From Diplonema japonicum (Eukaryota; Euglenozoa; Diplonemea; Diplonemida; Diplonemidae): DNA of 64,000 nt. A program made the translations under genes and the position numbers. The stretch covers positions 651,726 to 715,725 of the forward strand of contig OZ025663.1 in the NCBI GenBank assembly GCA_964019335.1. The letters are read 5' to 3'. Within the stretch, counting starts at the first letter, position 1. Every line of letters begins with the position of its first letter. Under the pieces are notes generated by a model, which worked only from the letters and a program-made list of their open reading frames with translations, had not been told where the DNA came from and ran no database searches. This document shows, piece after piece, positions 32,292 through 42,792 of this stretch.

Positions 32292-32988
32292 AAAAAAAAA
32301 GGAAGGGGTGCTTAACATAAGGAATGGGGCAGGGGTCAGTTTCTATTTTTTTTTTATGGGTCCTCAAATGGGACTTGCCTTCAAACATCGCCTTTTTTTT
32401 TTTTTGTTTTATTTTTTTTGAAGTGTTGTGTGTGTGTCAGGTGTTTTTTTTTTTTTGTCCTTCTTCTCTCTTCCTGTCCGTTTTGTCTGTTGCGACAGTG
32501 ATACATTGAATGTCCTAGAAGAAGCAGAAATAAGGTGGAGAGGAGAAGAATGAGAAAGAAAGGGTATTGCAAGTAGGATAAAGTATGGGGGAAAGGGAAA
32601 GAGAAAAAAGGTGAACATGAATAAACTAAAAGAACAGAGGGAGAAAAGAAAATAGAAGACTGGAGAAGCCAAGGAAGGTAAGTTGGAAGAGAGATCCTAA
32701 GGTCTGTCCTTCTTCTCCCCTTTACTTTTTTTTCTTTTTTTACCCCCCTTTTTTGCCCCCCCAGAGCTTCTTTCCGTTTCTATTGAGTGCCGCGTGTCGT
32801 TTGATGTACTCCCAGAAATCCCCTTCCACTGCGCTTTCCTTTATTTTCCTTTTTTTTTTTTATTGTCAGAGAGAGAAGCTGGCCGCTTTTTCTATTTATC
32901 GTTTCTTTTTTTCGGTTTTTTTTTTTTTTCCCGGTTTTCTTTTCCCCGTCTTAATTATATACTCCCCCTGCGTTTCAGGTGCCGCAAC
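32292..32988. other. homopolymer-rich spacer
   Basis: About 700 nt of alternating T-rich and A/G-rich tract, ending in a long pyrimidine tract (about 32840-32980) that leads into the CAG before the next start. No gene or RNA recognised; Phe-rich frames are T-tract translation. Confidence 0.6.
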
Positions 32989-33453
32989 ATGACAGACCCA
33001 TTGAGAAAGTGGATGCGAGACAAAATGAAAGGAAGAGCAGACATCAAGGAAGGGAGTTTTCTGACGTTAAGGCTGGGGGGTGAGGAACGGCCGGAGTACT
33101 TGAAATACAGCGCGCTAGAAAGATGGGAAAGCCTAAGAAGGCTGGTAGTGATGGGGAGGGGGAGGCACAAGCAGATCAGGGGGAAGAAGCTTATACCTAT
33201 TTTAGCACGTACGCCCCTCCTTCCGTTGTGGGGGATGTCGAAGGCGTCTGCCCCCACACGAAGGGCGAGCAATTCTCCTGTTCCCGACACACCTTTCTAC
33301 AGTGGCACCTCCCCTCCGCAGTACATACCTTTCGAGATGCAGCAGGCAGGCGACGAGTCCATTGCCGTCCACAATGTGATGCAATATCAAAGAGCGCTGG
33401 AGTGTTACAATCTGCGAATGATCGATGAAGAAGAAGGTTTTACAGCCTTTTAG
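32989..33453 (+). CDS. hypothetical small protein
   Basis: 154 residues, basic in the first 75 (several R/K pairs), Pro/Ser-rich in the middle and acidic at the end (I-D-E-E-E-G). No domain recognised. GTTTCAG after a T-rich tract ends 10 nt before ATG, and the stop is 86 nt before the next gene. A possible 30-nt intron-like segment (GTAGTG...AAGCAG near 33146-33175) would keep frame, so exact sequence is uncertain. A competing frame is open over 33123-33428. Confidence 0.55.
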   Translation: MTDPLRKWMRDKMKGRADIKEGSFLTLRLGGEERPEYLKYSALERWESLRRLVVMGRGRHKQIRGKKLIPILARTPLLPLWGMSKASAPTRRASNSPVPDTPFYSGTSPPQYIPFEMQQAGDESIAVHNVMQYQRALECYNLRMIDEEEGFTAF

Positions 33454-33539
33454 GTTTTTATGTCTTTTTAGAGCTTTTTTTTTTCTTTTAAGTTTTTCTT
33501 CCCCACGTTAGCCCACGGCACTGCAGGGTCAACAGCAAG

Positions 33540-34953
33540 ATGCCCGTAAATTACGACAGCGCAGCGTACCCAGAGTTCCAGCACACACCAGGTGAATACC
33601 GGTCAACGACAGCAGCAAGAAGCCTTGCTGACGGATATGTGCCGGCATACGCGGGGCGACCCACCAATCCGCCTTCCCCCACCAGAGTGTCTACTTACCC
33701 AAGACCTGACCCCAACGCAGGGCATACAATGTCCCCTAAGGTATGCACCATGTGTTGTGTTCATCACATGACAGGTCAACCCATCGCCTGCACGGTCGCA
33801 GCGTACATACGACCCCAACGCGTCTGCTATTTCTGGCTCAGTACCCGCAGCATACGAAAGGCAACAAATAGAAAGCAGGGCGCAGCTTGAGAGGGCAGCG
33901 ATCGAGAGCAGGCAGCTCGACAACCTCAGGTCCGCGTACCCCAACTACACAGGCACTGCGGTCGCCGTAGTGGAGAAAGAGCGGAACCCGTCGCTTGAAA
34001 AAGAGAGAGGCCGTGAGACAAGGGACTACAAGGCCGCGGTCACTGTCAGCCCGTACCGCAGGAGATCTCCGCAGAAGGCGAGCAGATCGATATCACCTCC
34101 CAAGGAACGTGTGGAGGGGATCCCTGCACCCGTAAGGGCGTATGATGAGGCGAAGCATATCATGCCAGAGCCTAAGGCAGAGCTTGCGCTGGACTTGACA
34201 GCGTGGAGGATGCGGCTGAACCAGGTAGGAAGAGAGGAACTGAAGCAGTTGATCACAAGCCATTATGATAGGAACTTCTCGGGGAGCATAGATTTCTGTG
34301 ATTTTTTGGCGCTGTGGTTTAGCCAGCAAATGTTTCAGATCAGGAGGAGCAACACGGTAGCAGGGGAGAACGGGAAGGAGTCGGAGCCTTTTGAGGTACA
34401 GGCCAAGCACATCTACAGGATCAGGGAGATCTTCAATGAGTACGAAGAGTCGTATCTGAGCGGGGTAAGGTACGGGCTGGTGTCTGCGATGGTAAAGGAT
34501 CTTATGTATGACGGGGACCACGAGGTGCAGCACTACTACGGGCTGAGCACGGACGACATGGTATCCTTGGTGGAGGAGTTAGCCATGCATAGGCAAATCA
34601 GATCCCAGCAAAAGGAGCCTCGGTACGATTTTGCGTACGTCCTGCAGCTCCTCTTCAAGTACATCACCGACAATGAGGAGATAGCCCTTTACTACGACGA
34701 GGGATGCAAGGTGTTCCAGACACTTCGCACGAAGGAGTACGGCGAGCAGCCCATCTACCAGAACTCCACCATCTCCACGAAGCTCCTCATTAAAGTCCTT
34801 ACTGCCCACAACAACAAACGTTCTTCCGCATCTGAGCTGTATGGTTTTTTTTTTTTTTTTTTTGTCTTACATATTCCTTACAGAAGTGTCGACCCCCGCA
34901 CCGCCCTCGACGACCGTGGTTATGAAGAGTCTCTCATCCTCCCTACGAACTGA
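33540..34953 (+). CDS. EF-hand-like protein, possibly cytoskeletal
   Basis: Exons 33540-33740, 33775-34838 and 34884-34953; introns 34 and 45 nt; 444 residues. The first ~180 residues are Pro/Ser/Arg-rich and disordered with several S-P sites. One good EF-hand loop is at D232-x-N-x-S-G-x-I-D-x-x-D, the calcium-binding pattern; flanking helices suggest a second, degenerate one. The rest is helical (about 250-420). Splicing ends the protein at P-T-N; without the second splice, poly-Phe from a T18 run would be read. AACAG ends 4 nt before ATG. No specific family recognised. Confidence 0.78.
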
Positions 34954-35310
34954 GTTGCTTTTTCTGACAGTCTGTCGGATTACATTTATGGGGCACACTC
35001 TTTTTTGTGTTGGTATCCCCTTTTTGGCGACAACAGCCATGTAGATAGATTTTGTTTTAGATTTTGACAAAAGTTTTTTAGATGGTTTATATATATTTTT
35101 TTCTTTAACACTCGGTTTTCTTATCTTTGTCACCCCCTTCCCCTTATTTTTTTTTTTTCTTTCTTTTCTTTCGATTATAAAACTTGTTGTTGGTCTTTTC
35201 ACCCTCTTCCCTTCCCTTTCACCCCTTGTCAAATTAATGTCCGTCTTATTAAGTTTTTTTTTTAATGTGAGCAACCGTGTGACAGTCAGAAATTGATAGA
35301 GGAAACGTAA
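34954..35310. other. T-rich spacer
   Basis: About 360 nt, strongly T-rich on the + strand, with no gene. Polypyrimidine content fits a 3'UTR plus acceptor tract for the next gene. Confidence 0.55.
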
Positions 35311-36144
35311 ATGGTCAAGCAGCACAAGCTGCCTCATGTGCCTACTGTGAGGAAGCCTGCTCCGAAGAAGAGCAAGGATCAAGCATCAGGTCCTTATGTG
35401 GTGCCAGTGGTGATCCCGGAACCGGAGATGGGCGGCTTTGAGAGGGAAGTACAGTGTGGGATCTGCAAGGAGAGACTTAAAGGAGCAGAAGTGGGACCGT
35501 TGGCAGAAGTGATGCTGGACTGCAAGACGTGTGGGTGTTTTTTGTGTGCCATATGTGCACAGCACCCGCCACATAAACGGCATCACAATGCTACAGAAGT
35601 GATGAACTGTGTCACATGTGGAGTGCCACATCCTCCTTGCGAATCGTGTTGTGAAGCCCTGTGGTGCATGTCGTGTGGCACCCAAAGCCATCAAGGCATG
35701 TGTGCAGCACGCATGTCCTCGTGCAAGCAATGCGGCTCTTTTTCCGATCACAATACTGTCGGCTGCACACTGAACGTGCTCAGGCCCCCTATCACAAGCT
35801 CTGTTCCCGCCGTCTTGACGAGCACAACCATTTCCCCTTCCGACGACTTCTTCCTTACCTTCCTCCAGACTGGGAAAGCACAACCACCACCAAAAAAGCC
35901 CAAGCCCCCCAAAACCTCTGTCCCCCTCGACCTCGCACTCCTCAACATCAAATGCGGCGAATGTGGCGAAAGTGGCCACCTGATCTGCAAGAAAAAAGGA
36001 GCAGACAAAGCACCTTGGGAACGAGGCAAAAAAGAGCTTTGCATCCAATGCTTCGGGACAAACCACACATCCCTGTGCGAGTGTCCTTCGAACGGCAATC
36101 CCCGCTCCAGGTACACCGTACCCCTGAGTGCCCCCCTAGTGTAA
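35311..36144 (+). CDS. multi-zinc-finger protein (B-box-like and zinc knuckles)
   Basis: 277 residues, Cys/His-dense. From about residue 48 to 165 there are several C-x2-C pairs with intervening H-P-P-H-K-R-H-H, resembling tandem B-box/RING-like treble clefts. A Pro/Lys linker (about 195-210) leads to a zinc-knuckle-like C-G-E-C-G-E-S-G-H-L-I-C and a related C-I-Q-C-F-G-T-N-H-T-S-L-C at the end, typical of RNA-binding CCHC knuckles. Role unknown, probably nucleic-acid or protein binding. GTCAG ends 21 nt before ATG; 90 nt to the next gene. Confidence 0.78.
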   Translation: MVKQHKLPHVPTVRKPAPKKSKDQASGPYVVPVVIPEPEMGGFEREVQCGICKERLKGAEVGPLAEVMLDCKTCGCFLCAICAQHPPHKRHHNATEVMNCVTCGVPHPPCESCCEALWCMSCGTQSHQGMCAARMSSCKQCGSFSDHNTVGCTLNVLRPPITSSVPAVLTSTTISPSDDFFLTFLQTGKAQPPPKKPKPPKTSVPLDLALLNIKCGECGESGHLICKKKGADKAPWERGKKELCIQCFGTNHTSLCECPSNGNPRSRYTVPLSAPLV

Positions 36145-36234
36145 AGTTCCTAAGTGTATTACTACGCTTTTCGTTTCTTCCATTTCAAAAACCATCTTGA
36201 TGATTTCGAGTTGCTCAAAGGAGGTATTGGCAAT

Positions 36235-36912
36235 ATGAAGGACTGGGAAGTGCAAGCGGCGTTGCAAGAGCTGGAGGGGTTTAAAAAACCCAAAATTGAG
36301 TTGGAGCAGTATGCAACACCTGCTGAGTTGGCGGGGCACTTTGTGTGCAGTGCAGAGAGGACGTACCATGACTTGGAAGGGAAGTCTGTGCTGGACTTGG
36401 GGTGCGGAGCGGGGATGTTGAGCATAGGGGCGGCGCTGATGGGGGCTGACAGTGTAGTAGGGGCTGATATCGACTGGGATGCACTTGAGACGGCAAAGGA
36501 GAATGTACAAGAAATGGAGTTGGAGGATGTTGTTGATTTCGTGCGTCTAAATGTAGTCGACAGGGACAGGCGGCACGGCGAGACTGACTCCATGGTCCTC
36601 CCTTCCTTCCGTTGCAAGTTCGACACCGTCATCCTCAACCCTCCTTTTGGTGCCAACAAAGACCGCCAACAAAAGGGGATTGATCTCATGTTCCTTCACA
36701 CCGCCCTCGCAATGTGCGCTCCTGGAGGCGCAGTCTACTCTCTTCACAAATCCTCCACTCGGGAGCACATCCAGGGTGTTGTCGAAAGGTGGGGCGCCAA
36801 AGCCGAGCCCCTCGGGGAATACACCTGGAACCTTGCAAAGACATACAAACATCAGAAGAAACAAAACAAAGACATTAGCGTCGACATGTGGAGGATCACA
36901 CCCAGGAAGTGA
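36235..36912 (+). CDS. METTL5: METTL5-type rRNA N6-adenosine methyltransferase
   Basis: 225 residues, near the family length (~209). Motifs: L-E-Q-Y near residue 23, motif I D-L-G-C-G-A-G (about 53-60), D-I-D at strand 2, catalytic N135-P-P-F-G and the family-specific H-K-S-S-T-R-E-H. METTL5, with TRMT112, makes the single m6A in helix 44 of 18S rRNA. The extra length comes from a loop before the catalytic strand (D-R-D-R-R-H-G). The start at ATG 36235 matches the M-x-x-x-x-L-E-x-L start of homologues; upstream open codons are ignored. Single exon. Confidence 0.94.
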   Translation: MKDWEVQAALQELEGFKKPKIELEQYATPAELAGHFVCSAERTYHDLEGKSVLDLGCGAGMLSIGAALMGADSVVGADIDWDALETAKENVQEMELEDVVDFVRLNVVDRDRRHGETDSMVLPSFRCKFDTVILNPPFGANKDRQQKGIDLMFLHTALAMCAPGGAVYSLHKSSTREHIQGVVERWGAKAEPLGEYTWNLAKTYKHQKKQNKDISVDMWRITPRK

Positions 36913-36989
36913 GATGGGGGAAGATCAAAAATTTGGTTTATTTCGTTTATGTTGCATGCAATCCTAAGTTTTTTCTACAGGAATACACG

Positions 36990-38210
36990 ATGGGCGAGGA
37001 GGAGGAGCAGGGGTTGGGGGTAGTGTTCGCCGTGGCAGATGACGAAGGGAGTTGCAAGCCATTTGCAGGTTTAGCGCTGTTGAGCCAAGTGTGCGTTGAG
37101 GAGCAGATACCCGGAACGCACCTAATCAGCCATGCAAACACTATCCCTGCGTGTAAGCGGGTAGGGCTGAGAAAGCCTATTAACGAAGAGCGGGAAAATA
37201 TCACTCTCCTCGAAAGTCCAGCGGACGAGTCATGCCGATCAGCATACCAGTACTACTGCACGCAGTACCACAGCAAGCCCAACAGCGTTCTCAGCAAGGC
37301 GCTCCCTACTGCACCGGGTGATTTTTCCCTCAAGGAACTCGACTGTGGCGGCAACTTCATTGGTGATAAGGGCTTGCTCCCCTTACTTGAGGTGATACGC
37401 CTGTGCACATCATGCTCTCGTTTGCTCCTTCCCGACAATGGCATCAAAAATTCTGGCACGGAATGCATTGTGCACATGGCCCTCGAGCACCCAAGTTTGC
37501 GAGAGTTGGACTTGAGCTTTAATCGTATTACGTTAGGTGCCGGAAAGGTGTGTCCACCTTGTTCATTAACTTAATTTTCTTTGGGCCAATGTTTGCGACC
37601 TCCCAGTGGTGCTTCCTGGTAATTGTGGTTTGGGGGAGACACAAGCGAAAGGGAAACTCTCGTTCTTAAACCGTGCACGTGAAACTTGGACAGGTGGATT
37701 CCCTCTTTTCTTGAACGTCATTTGTGTTGTAGGTTTCCTCGGCCCACTCTCCCAAACAGAAGGCCAAGTCTTCTGTTGCTTGTCTTAACCGAAACAACAC
37801 GATTCTTTCACCAGCTCTTAGTTTTTTGACGCCAAATCTTTCATGAGCGTAAATGGTCTAGTGGTAGAATGGCTCCCTGCCACGGAGTCGGCCCGGGTTC
37901 GATTCCCGGTTTACGCATTTTTTATGTTGCGAGAATTTTCATCCAGTTGTCTGCTTTTCTCTTGTTGAATTTGTGTTGTCCTGTAGTGTCGACTTTTAAC
38001 CGAGGTTATCAATCTGCACGGCTAGTTTTCTCTTCTCTTTTCCACTAACCCTCAGATCTTGCAAGAGCTGGTAACGAAAAATAAAGCGATTTGTAAATTA
38101 GATGTCACGGGGACACGCATTGATTCGCAGCTTCAGGTATTTTTTCTGTCTTCCACAATACATGACAGGAGAGAATTTTGCAAAAAGCCCGAAAGAACGG
38201 GGAGATGTAG
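36990..38210 (+). CDS. leucine-rich-repeat protein (RNase-inhibitor type)
   Basis: Exons 36990-37547, 38056-38136 and 38169-38210; introns 508 and 32 nt; 226 residues. Three consecutive repeats are exactly 28 residues apart (starts L-D-C-G-G-N, L-L-L-P-D-N, L-D-L-S-F-N, L-D-V-T-G-T), and the 28-residue spacing continues perfectly over the 508-nt intron, which supports that splice. The acceptor of the long intron is CACTAACCCTCAG, with a good branch point. The ending E-R-I-L-Q-K-A-R-K-N-G is a usual cap after such repeats. The long intron contains tRNA-Gly on the same strand. LRRs of this type are common in flagellar proteins; function unknown. CTACAG ends 9 nt before ATG. Confidence 0.85.
37847..37917 (+). 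tRNA. tRNA-Gly (GCC)
   Basis: 71 nt. Acceptor stem GCGTAAA/TTTACGC (37847-37853, 37910-37916) with discriminator A; D arm with GTCTAGTGGTAG; anticodon stem GCTCC/GGAGT around loop C-T-G-C-C-A-C (anticodon GCC); T arm CCGGG-TTCGATT-CCCGG. Ends before a T run usable as Pol III terminator. No intron. It sits inside the 508-nt intron of the LRR gene, same orientation. Confidence 0.97.
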
Positions 38211-38450
38211 TCCGAAAGAGAGCCGACACTATGATACGTGGTTTCGTGTTCATCTGCATATTTGTAATATCACATAGGCTCAATATTTCGCTTAGCCCGG
38301 AATGTGGCCTGCTTGCAACAGGCGCAACCGGAGAACAGTGAGGAATGAAAAGAAAAACGAAGAAGAAAACACAATGTGAATACATAAAAGAACCTACCAT
38401 ATTTTTTAGTAGCCTCTTCTCCATTATTTTGCAGGACTTGTTTTTCAGCA

Positions 38451-39973
38451 ATGGCATTAGCGGAAGCGCTGTTACAGAGACCCATGTGGGTTCCTGACTC
38501 GGATACAAAGGCATGCATGGGTTGCAAGAAAAGTTTTGGTGCGACAGTGAGGAAGCACCATTGTAGAGTGTGCGGACATGTATTTTGCAAAAGGTGTTGC
38601 AGCACGAAGCTGCACATCCCTTCTATGGGATACTCAACTCCTCAGAAGGTGTGTTCTGGGTGCAGGGGTGGTGCTCCTGGTGTGATAGGTGAAAAGGTGC
38701 AGGTTCTTTGTGACTGCACGAAAGTGAAGTTTTTCTGTAACGAAGCCCCTAATCTTCCCCCATGGGACCCTCGTAAGGCGAGCCTCTGCGGTTGCATTGG
38801 TGTTGTTGAAGCTCAAGACCCTCGTGATGGGTCAGCCAAAGTCGTTTTCCCCAACGGCCCCTTCTCTTGGTACCCTCCTAAATGCCTTGAACTCGCACCT
38901 GTTAACACCCGCACCCCTAAGCCAACTGACGTGGTGACACGTGTCGTTATCATATGTGATGAGAAGCCACAACTAGAAGGTGCCTACGCCCGTATTCCTG
39001 ATAAGTACCGCGGTGTGTCCGTATGGGTTATGTCGCAATACAGGGTGTACTCCAACTCGAACGGCCATTGGGTGGTCACAAACTCCGAGGACGGGATGAA
39101 AAGGGAGACAGGCTCTCTCAGGAGTGTGAAGCCCCATGAAGGGAAGCTGCACCCGTATGCTATGGAGCAGTGGGAGACCTACAAAAATGGACACTGGGTA
39201 CCGATCCCATCTTTCAAAGTGTCAAAGGTATGTTGATCTTGTGTGCCTGCATTCACTTTTTCAGGCTGTTGTTCCTGCAGGATCCGCGCCTTGTATTAAC
39301 ACCACCATCGTGCAGACAGGGGCCGGAACCTGTAACCCCCCTGCAACACATGATCTGTCTGAGCCCCAGCGAAGTGTTGACCATGTATGACTCATTTCAG
39401 TTTAAATTTAGTTTTAAAGCAGGAGGTACCCCCGATTGCTGGTACGCCGCCGCCAAGGTCTCCCCGAGTTGTGTCGCCGAAGGTGTTGTCGGGAGAGTTA
39501 CCTGGGCTGGAGGCAGCTCTGGAGCAGCAAACTGCGCTTGAGGAAGTATGTTAATCAACAATCTTCATTTCCTGCTGTAGGCAAGAGCTATGCGTGAGGA
39601 GATGGAGAAGAAAGAGGATGAGGCCGATGCCTTGGAAGAGCGGCAGGAGCTGGAGAACCATGGCACGACAACAACACCGAAGAAGGAGAACTGCACTCTT
39701 GAAGAGGACCTCACTAAAGGGCTGTCTGACGACGTTGATGAACCGCTCATGCAGAACGGCAGCTCGGAGGTAGAGGTTCAAGAAGCCAGAGAGGTTCAAG
39801 AAATTCAAGAAATCAGAGAGGTTCAAGAGGTGCAGGAAGTACAAGAGGTTCAGGAAGTACAGGAGGTTCAGGAAGTACAAGAGGTTCAGGAAGTACAAGA
39901 GGTTCAAGAAGTTCAGGAGGTCCAGGCACCCAAGTTGCAGACGATTTTAGGCGACATCGAGATTGCTGATTGA
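38451..39973 (+). CDS. FYVE-finger protein with repetitive EVQ tail
   Basis: Exons 38451-39227, 39265-39384, 39423-39545 and 39581-39973; introns 37, 38 and 35 nt, all phase 0; 470 residues. A complete FYVE domain (about 12-75): W-V-P-D, C22-x2-C25, R-K-H-H-C-R-V-C-G, and four Cys pairs; it binds phosphatidylinositol 3-phosphate on endosomes. Next a MIB/HERC2-like beta domain (about 85-150) and a Trp/Tyr-rich module (G-A-Y-A-R-I, Y-R-G-V-S-V-W, G-H-W-V-V-T). The C-terminal half is Pro-rich, then coiled coil, then about 53 codons of E-V-Q triplets. TTTTTCAG ends 2 nt before the ATG. Probably an endosomal adaptor. Confidence 0.88.
39767..39925 (+). repeat. coding minisatellite, 9/18-bp unit (EVQ)
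   Basis: 159 bp with a 9-bp period (GARGTWCAR-like) and an 18-bp super-period, translated as E-V-Q triplets with early I and A-R variants. Later units are the most uniform, as in a recently expanding array. It lies in the last exon of the FYVE gene. Confidence 0.85.
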
Positions 39974-40980
39974 AAGAAGAAAGCAGAAAAAGAGGGAGCA
40001 GACACATATTTTCAAGAAACGTGACAGAGAATTAAATGAAAAAGAGGGGGGGGGGGGGAAAAGCATGTATTTAATTATCTATTGCCCCCCCCCCTCCACC
40101 CTTGCCTTTAGCTTCAACGTTATCCTTGCTTGTTGTGTTTGAGTCAAGCCTGGTGTTTTTTCCTCCCCCCTTTTTTATTCCCCGTTTGGTATCTGTTCAG
40201 GTTCCGGTCTCGGGTGCTTTTTTTGGTGCAGAAGCTGGCACTGTTTATTGCCCGTATAAAACCAGCTTATCGAAAGCACGCCGTGGAACAAAGCCCAGCT
40301 GCATGTAGCATGATTTTGTCTGGCCTTTCTTTTTGTAGGTGCGGTCTGGTCTTGGAGCCGCTTTTGTGGGTGGTGATTTTGGGTCTTTTTTTTGTTTTAG
40401 CGGGTTGTTGCTTACACTCCCCACTTCTTAGTGATTGTTTTTTGTTTTTACCCCCCCCCTTTCGCACGTTCCATCATTATGTCCCCTTGTTCCCCCCTTT
40501 CCCCTATTTCTTTGTGGGCTGTCGGTGCTGTTAGTTAGGGTTCTTTGGCCTGCTCACAACAGAGTGCCCTACGTCCGAGTTTTTAAGGGGCCGTCTGGTG
40601 AGAGAATATAAGATTTTTTTCTGGCTCTTTAGTCTATCTTGCTGTGTACGAACACCAGTACATGCCATACACGCACTGTCAGGCTTTATGAATCCACTGT
40701 TGCTTGCTTCTTTAGATCCTTTGAGGAGTCTTTTTTCTTCTTTTTCTTTATGCCTTCTCCTCGCTCTTAACCAGTAGAGTGTATAAAGGGGCAAAACCTT
40801 TTATTATTATTTCAGCATTTCTTTTTTTTTTGGTTTAGCTTTTTCTTTTCTTCTTTTTCTCGCTGCCCCCTCCACCCCGCTCCTACCTATTATTCTTTTT
40901 CTTGTTTTAACTGTTTCCTTCCCCTCCCCCTTTTTTTTCTCTTCGTGTTACCCATGTCTTGTCCTTTACTGCCAATCAGG
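39974..40980. other. 1-kb pyrimidine-rich spacer
   Basis: No gene supported. Mostly T- and C-rich on the + strand with C/T homopolymers (for example 40085-40094) and a less biased island (about 40540-40800). The Phe/Cys-rich frames read from it have no start context or domain. It ends in a CAATCAG acceptor directly before the glycosyltransferase ATG. Confidence 0.55.
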
Positions 40981-42719
40981 ATGTCCAATCGTGACTCGGG
41001 TGAAGAAGATGATTTCTCGTTACAGCGAGCGCCCAAGCACAGGAAGGAACAATGGCAAGAACTGAGGAATAAAAAAGGAAGAAGTATGAAAGTAAACAGA
41101 TTTGTCTTCACGCACACACAGAACGGGAGAAGTCACGCAGCTTAAACCAAGCAACCATGCTTGCGATATTTTTAGTTGCTTTGCTGGTGGGGTGGGTGTT
41201 TTACCACTTCGGGCTCCGGTATGGGACGGTAGAGGTCGTGCTGAACCATGATACGGTGGCTATCTCTGATGGCTTCGACACCCCGCAAGCGCAGCTTATC
41301 AAGGATTTAACACAAAAGGTGAGAACGTTGGAAAATGAGATTTCTGACAAAGAAGTATGTCATAAAATGCCAAAGCACTCTTTTATTAGCGGCACTCCGT
41401 GGACCCCCATATCAACACTGGCGTATTGCAGGCTGCTTTCAATGGTGATAAGCCCAGCCCACATCCCCCACCGCCCATCCGTGCTAGCGACCTGCCATCT
41501 GAGAAGTTGACTTACTCCCTTGAGAACATCAAAAGCCGCACGAAGAACAACACGATCATTTTATCCTTTTGTTCGATCAAGTACATAGAGCCCATGGTGA
41601 ACTGGGTGGGTCTTCTCACAAAGCACGACATTACCAACTACGGTATTGTGTGTCTGGACGAGGAGCTGCGCAGGTATGCCTTTCTGCACCCTCACACGCG
41701 CTCTCAGTTGGCTGCACCAGCGTGGGAGCGAATGCAACTTCATCCTTACCGGTTGGAAACACGGTGTGTGGGACCCCGAAGAGTTAAACACTGAATGCTT
41801 GAACGGTGGCGTGGCGCCCCTGTTGGCCGGCCCCATGGCGCTAGCCAAATGCAAACAGTCGTGCGAGTACGACATCGAGTGCAGGGCTATCAGCTACTAT
41901 GGAAATGGTACATGTTCCAAATGCACGGTATGTAACACGTCAGCAGGGTAAACATAAACACAGGCGGGCTACACTACAAGCAAGGTAATCGGAAGGGTTG
42001 AGGTCCACGTTAAGCGAACCACAACCACACTTTGGTATGCAGATCCGCATTGTGCATTGCTTTCGCAGGTACGCAAGATGGAAGCTCCTTGTGCGTCTCA
42101 TCAATGCAGGAGTGCATGTGATGCTTGCGGACCTAGATGCTATCTTCTTGAGGAACCCCATTCCCTTCTTGAACAGCATGCCACCTGCGGATCTCATAGC
42201 GCAGAGAGGGTCGTTTCCAGGATGGTTGAGTGAGAAGTGGGGTGCTGCGTTGTGCATGGGGTTCGTGTTCTGGAGGTCGACAGAGGACACAAAGCGGTTC
42301 ACGTTGCACATGCATAAGGTGATCAGCAAGACGGGAGACGACCAGATCGGTGTCAATGTGGCGCTGGACAATTTAGGGGTGCTGTGGGATGAGACGAGGG
42401 TCTCCTATGCAGACTCGACGACGGTGAGCATGGGGTCTACACCGCAAGGGCTGCGAGTGGCTCTGCTGCCGCACACAGGTTTCCCACGACGGTGCGATGA
42501 GATACCTATTGACGCGTTTAAGAGCAACGTGTTCGTCGCGCATTGCTACGAATCAAAGAAGTCCGGTGAGGCAAAGAAAGCAAAGGCCAAAGACTACGGG
42601 CTTTGGGTGATTAAGGTATCCCTTTTAGAATGAAAATAAGAATATACTGACAGGACGATTGGCAGAGCATTCTGTACAAAACATCGTTTGAAGCTTACAT
42701 CCGCTCCATCACGATCTAG
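40981..42719 (+). CDS. type II membrane glycosyltransferase (GT77-like) with PAN/Apple-like insertion
   Basis: Seven exons: 40981-41083, 41122-41354, 41432-41673, 41708-41927, 41964-42034, 42069-42615, 42654-42719 (introns 38, 77, 34, 36, 34, 38 nt); 493 residues. A basic cytosolic tail precedes one signal anchor (about 47-66), so the enzyme faces the Golgi lumen. The catalytic part has the strand-helix pattern of nucleotide-diphospho-sugar transferases with D311-L-D313 (metal/UDP-sugar binding) in L-A-D-L-D-A-I-F-L-R-N-P. Between the two halves sits a Cys-rich segment (about 221-270, C-K-Q-S-C, E-C-R-A, C-S-K-C) resembling PAN/Apple modules. Sugar and acceptor unknown. TCAG lies 1 nt before the first ATG; all six splices keep the frame. 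Confidence 0.83.
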
Positions 42720-42792
42720 TGTGTGTCCCTGTCTTACACTGAGTCTTTGTTTGAGTTGCATGCCATGCTACCATCACCACAGGACAGGCAAC

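Noticed and set aside
37606-37788. 60-codon frame within the long LRR intron
   Set aside because: Including it would break the exact 28-residue repeat spacing; no splice pair fits.
38137-38490. Joining the LRR gene to the FYVE gene as one transcript
   Set aside because: Splicing at 38434 or 38448 gives a stop in frame; the 32-nt intron 38137-38168 gives a natural LRR cap and stop at 38210 instead.
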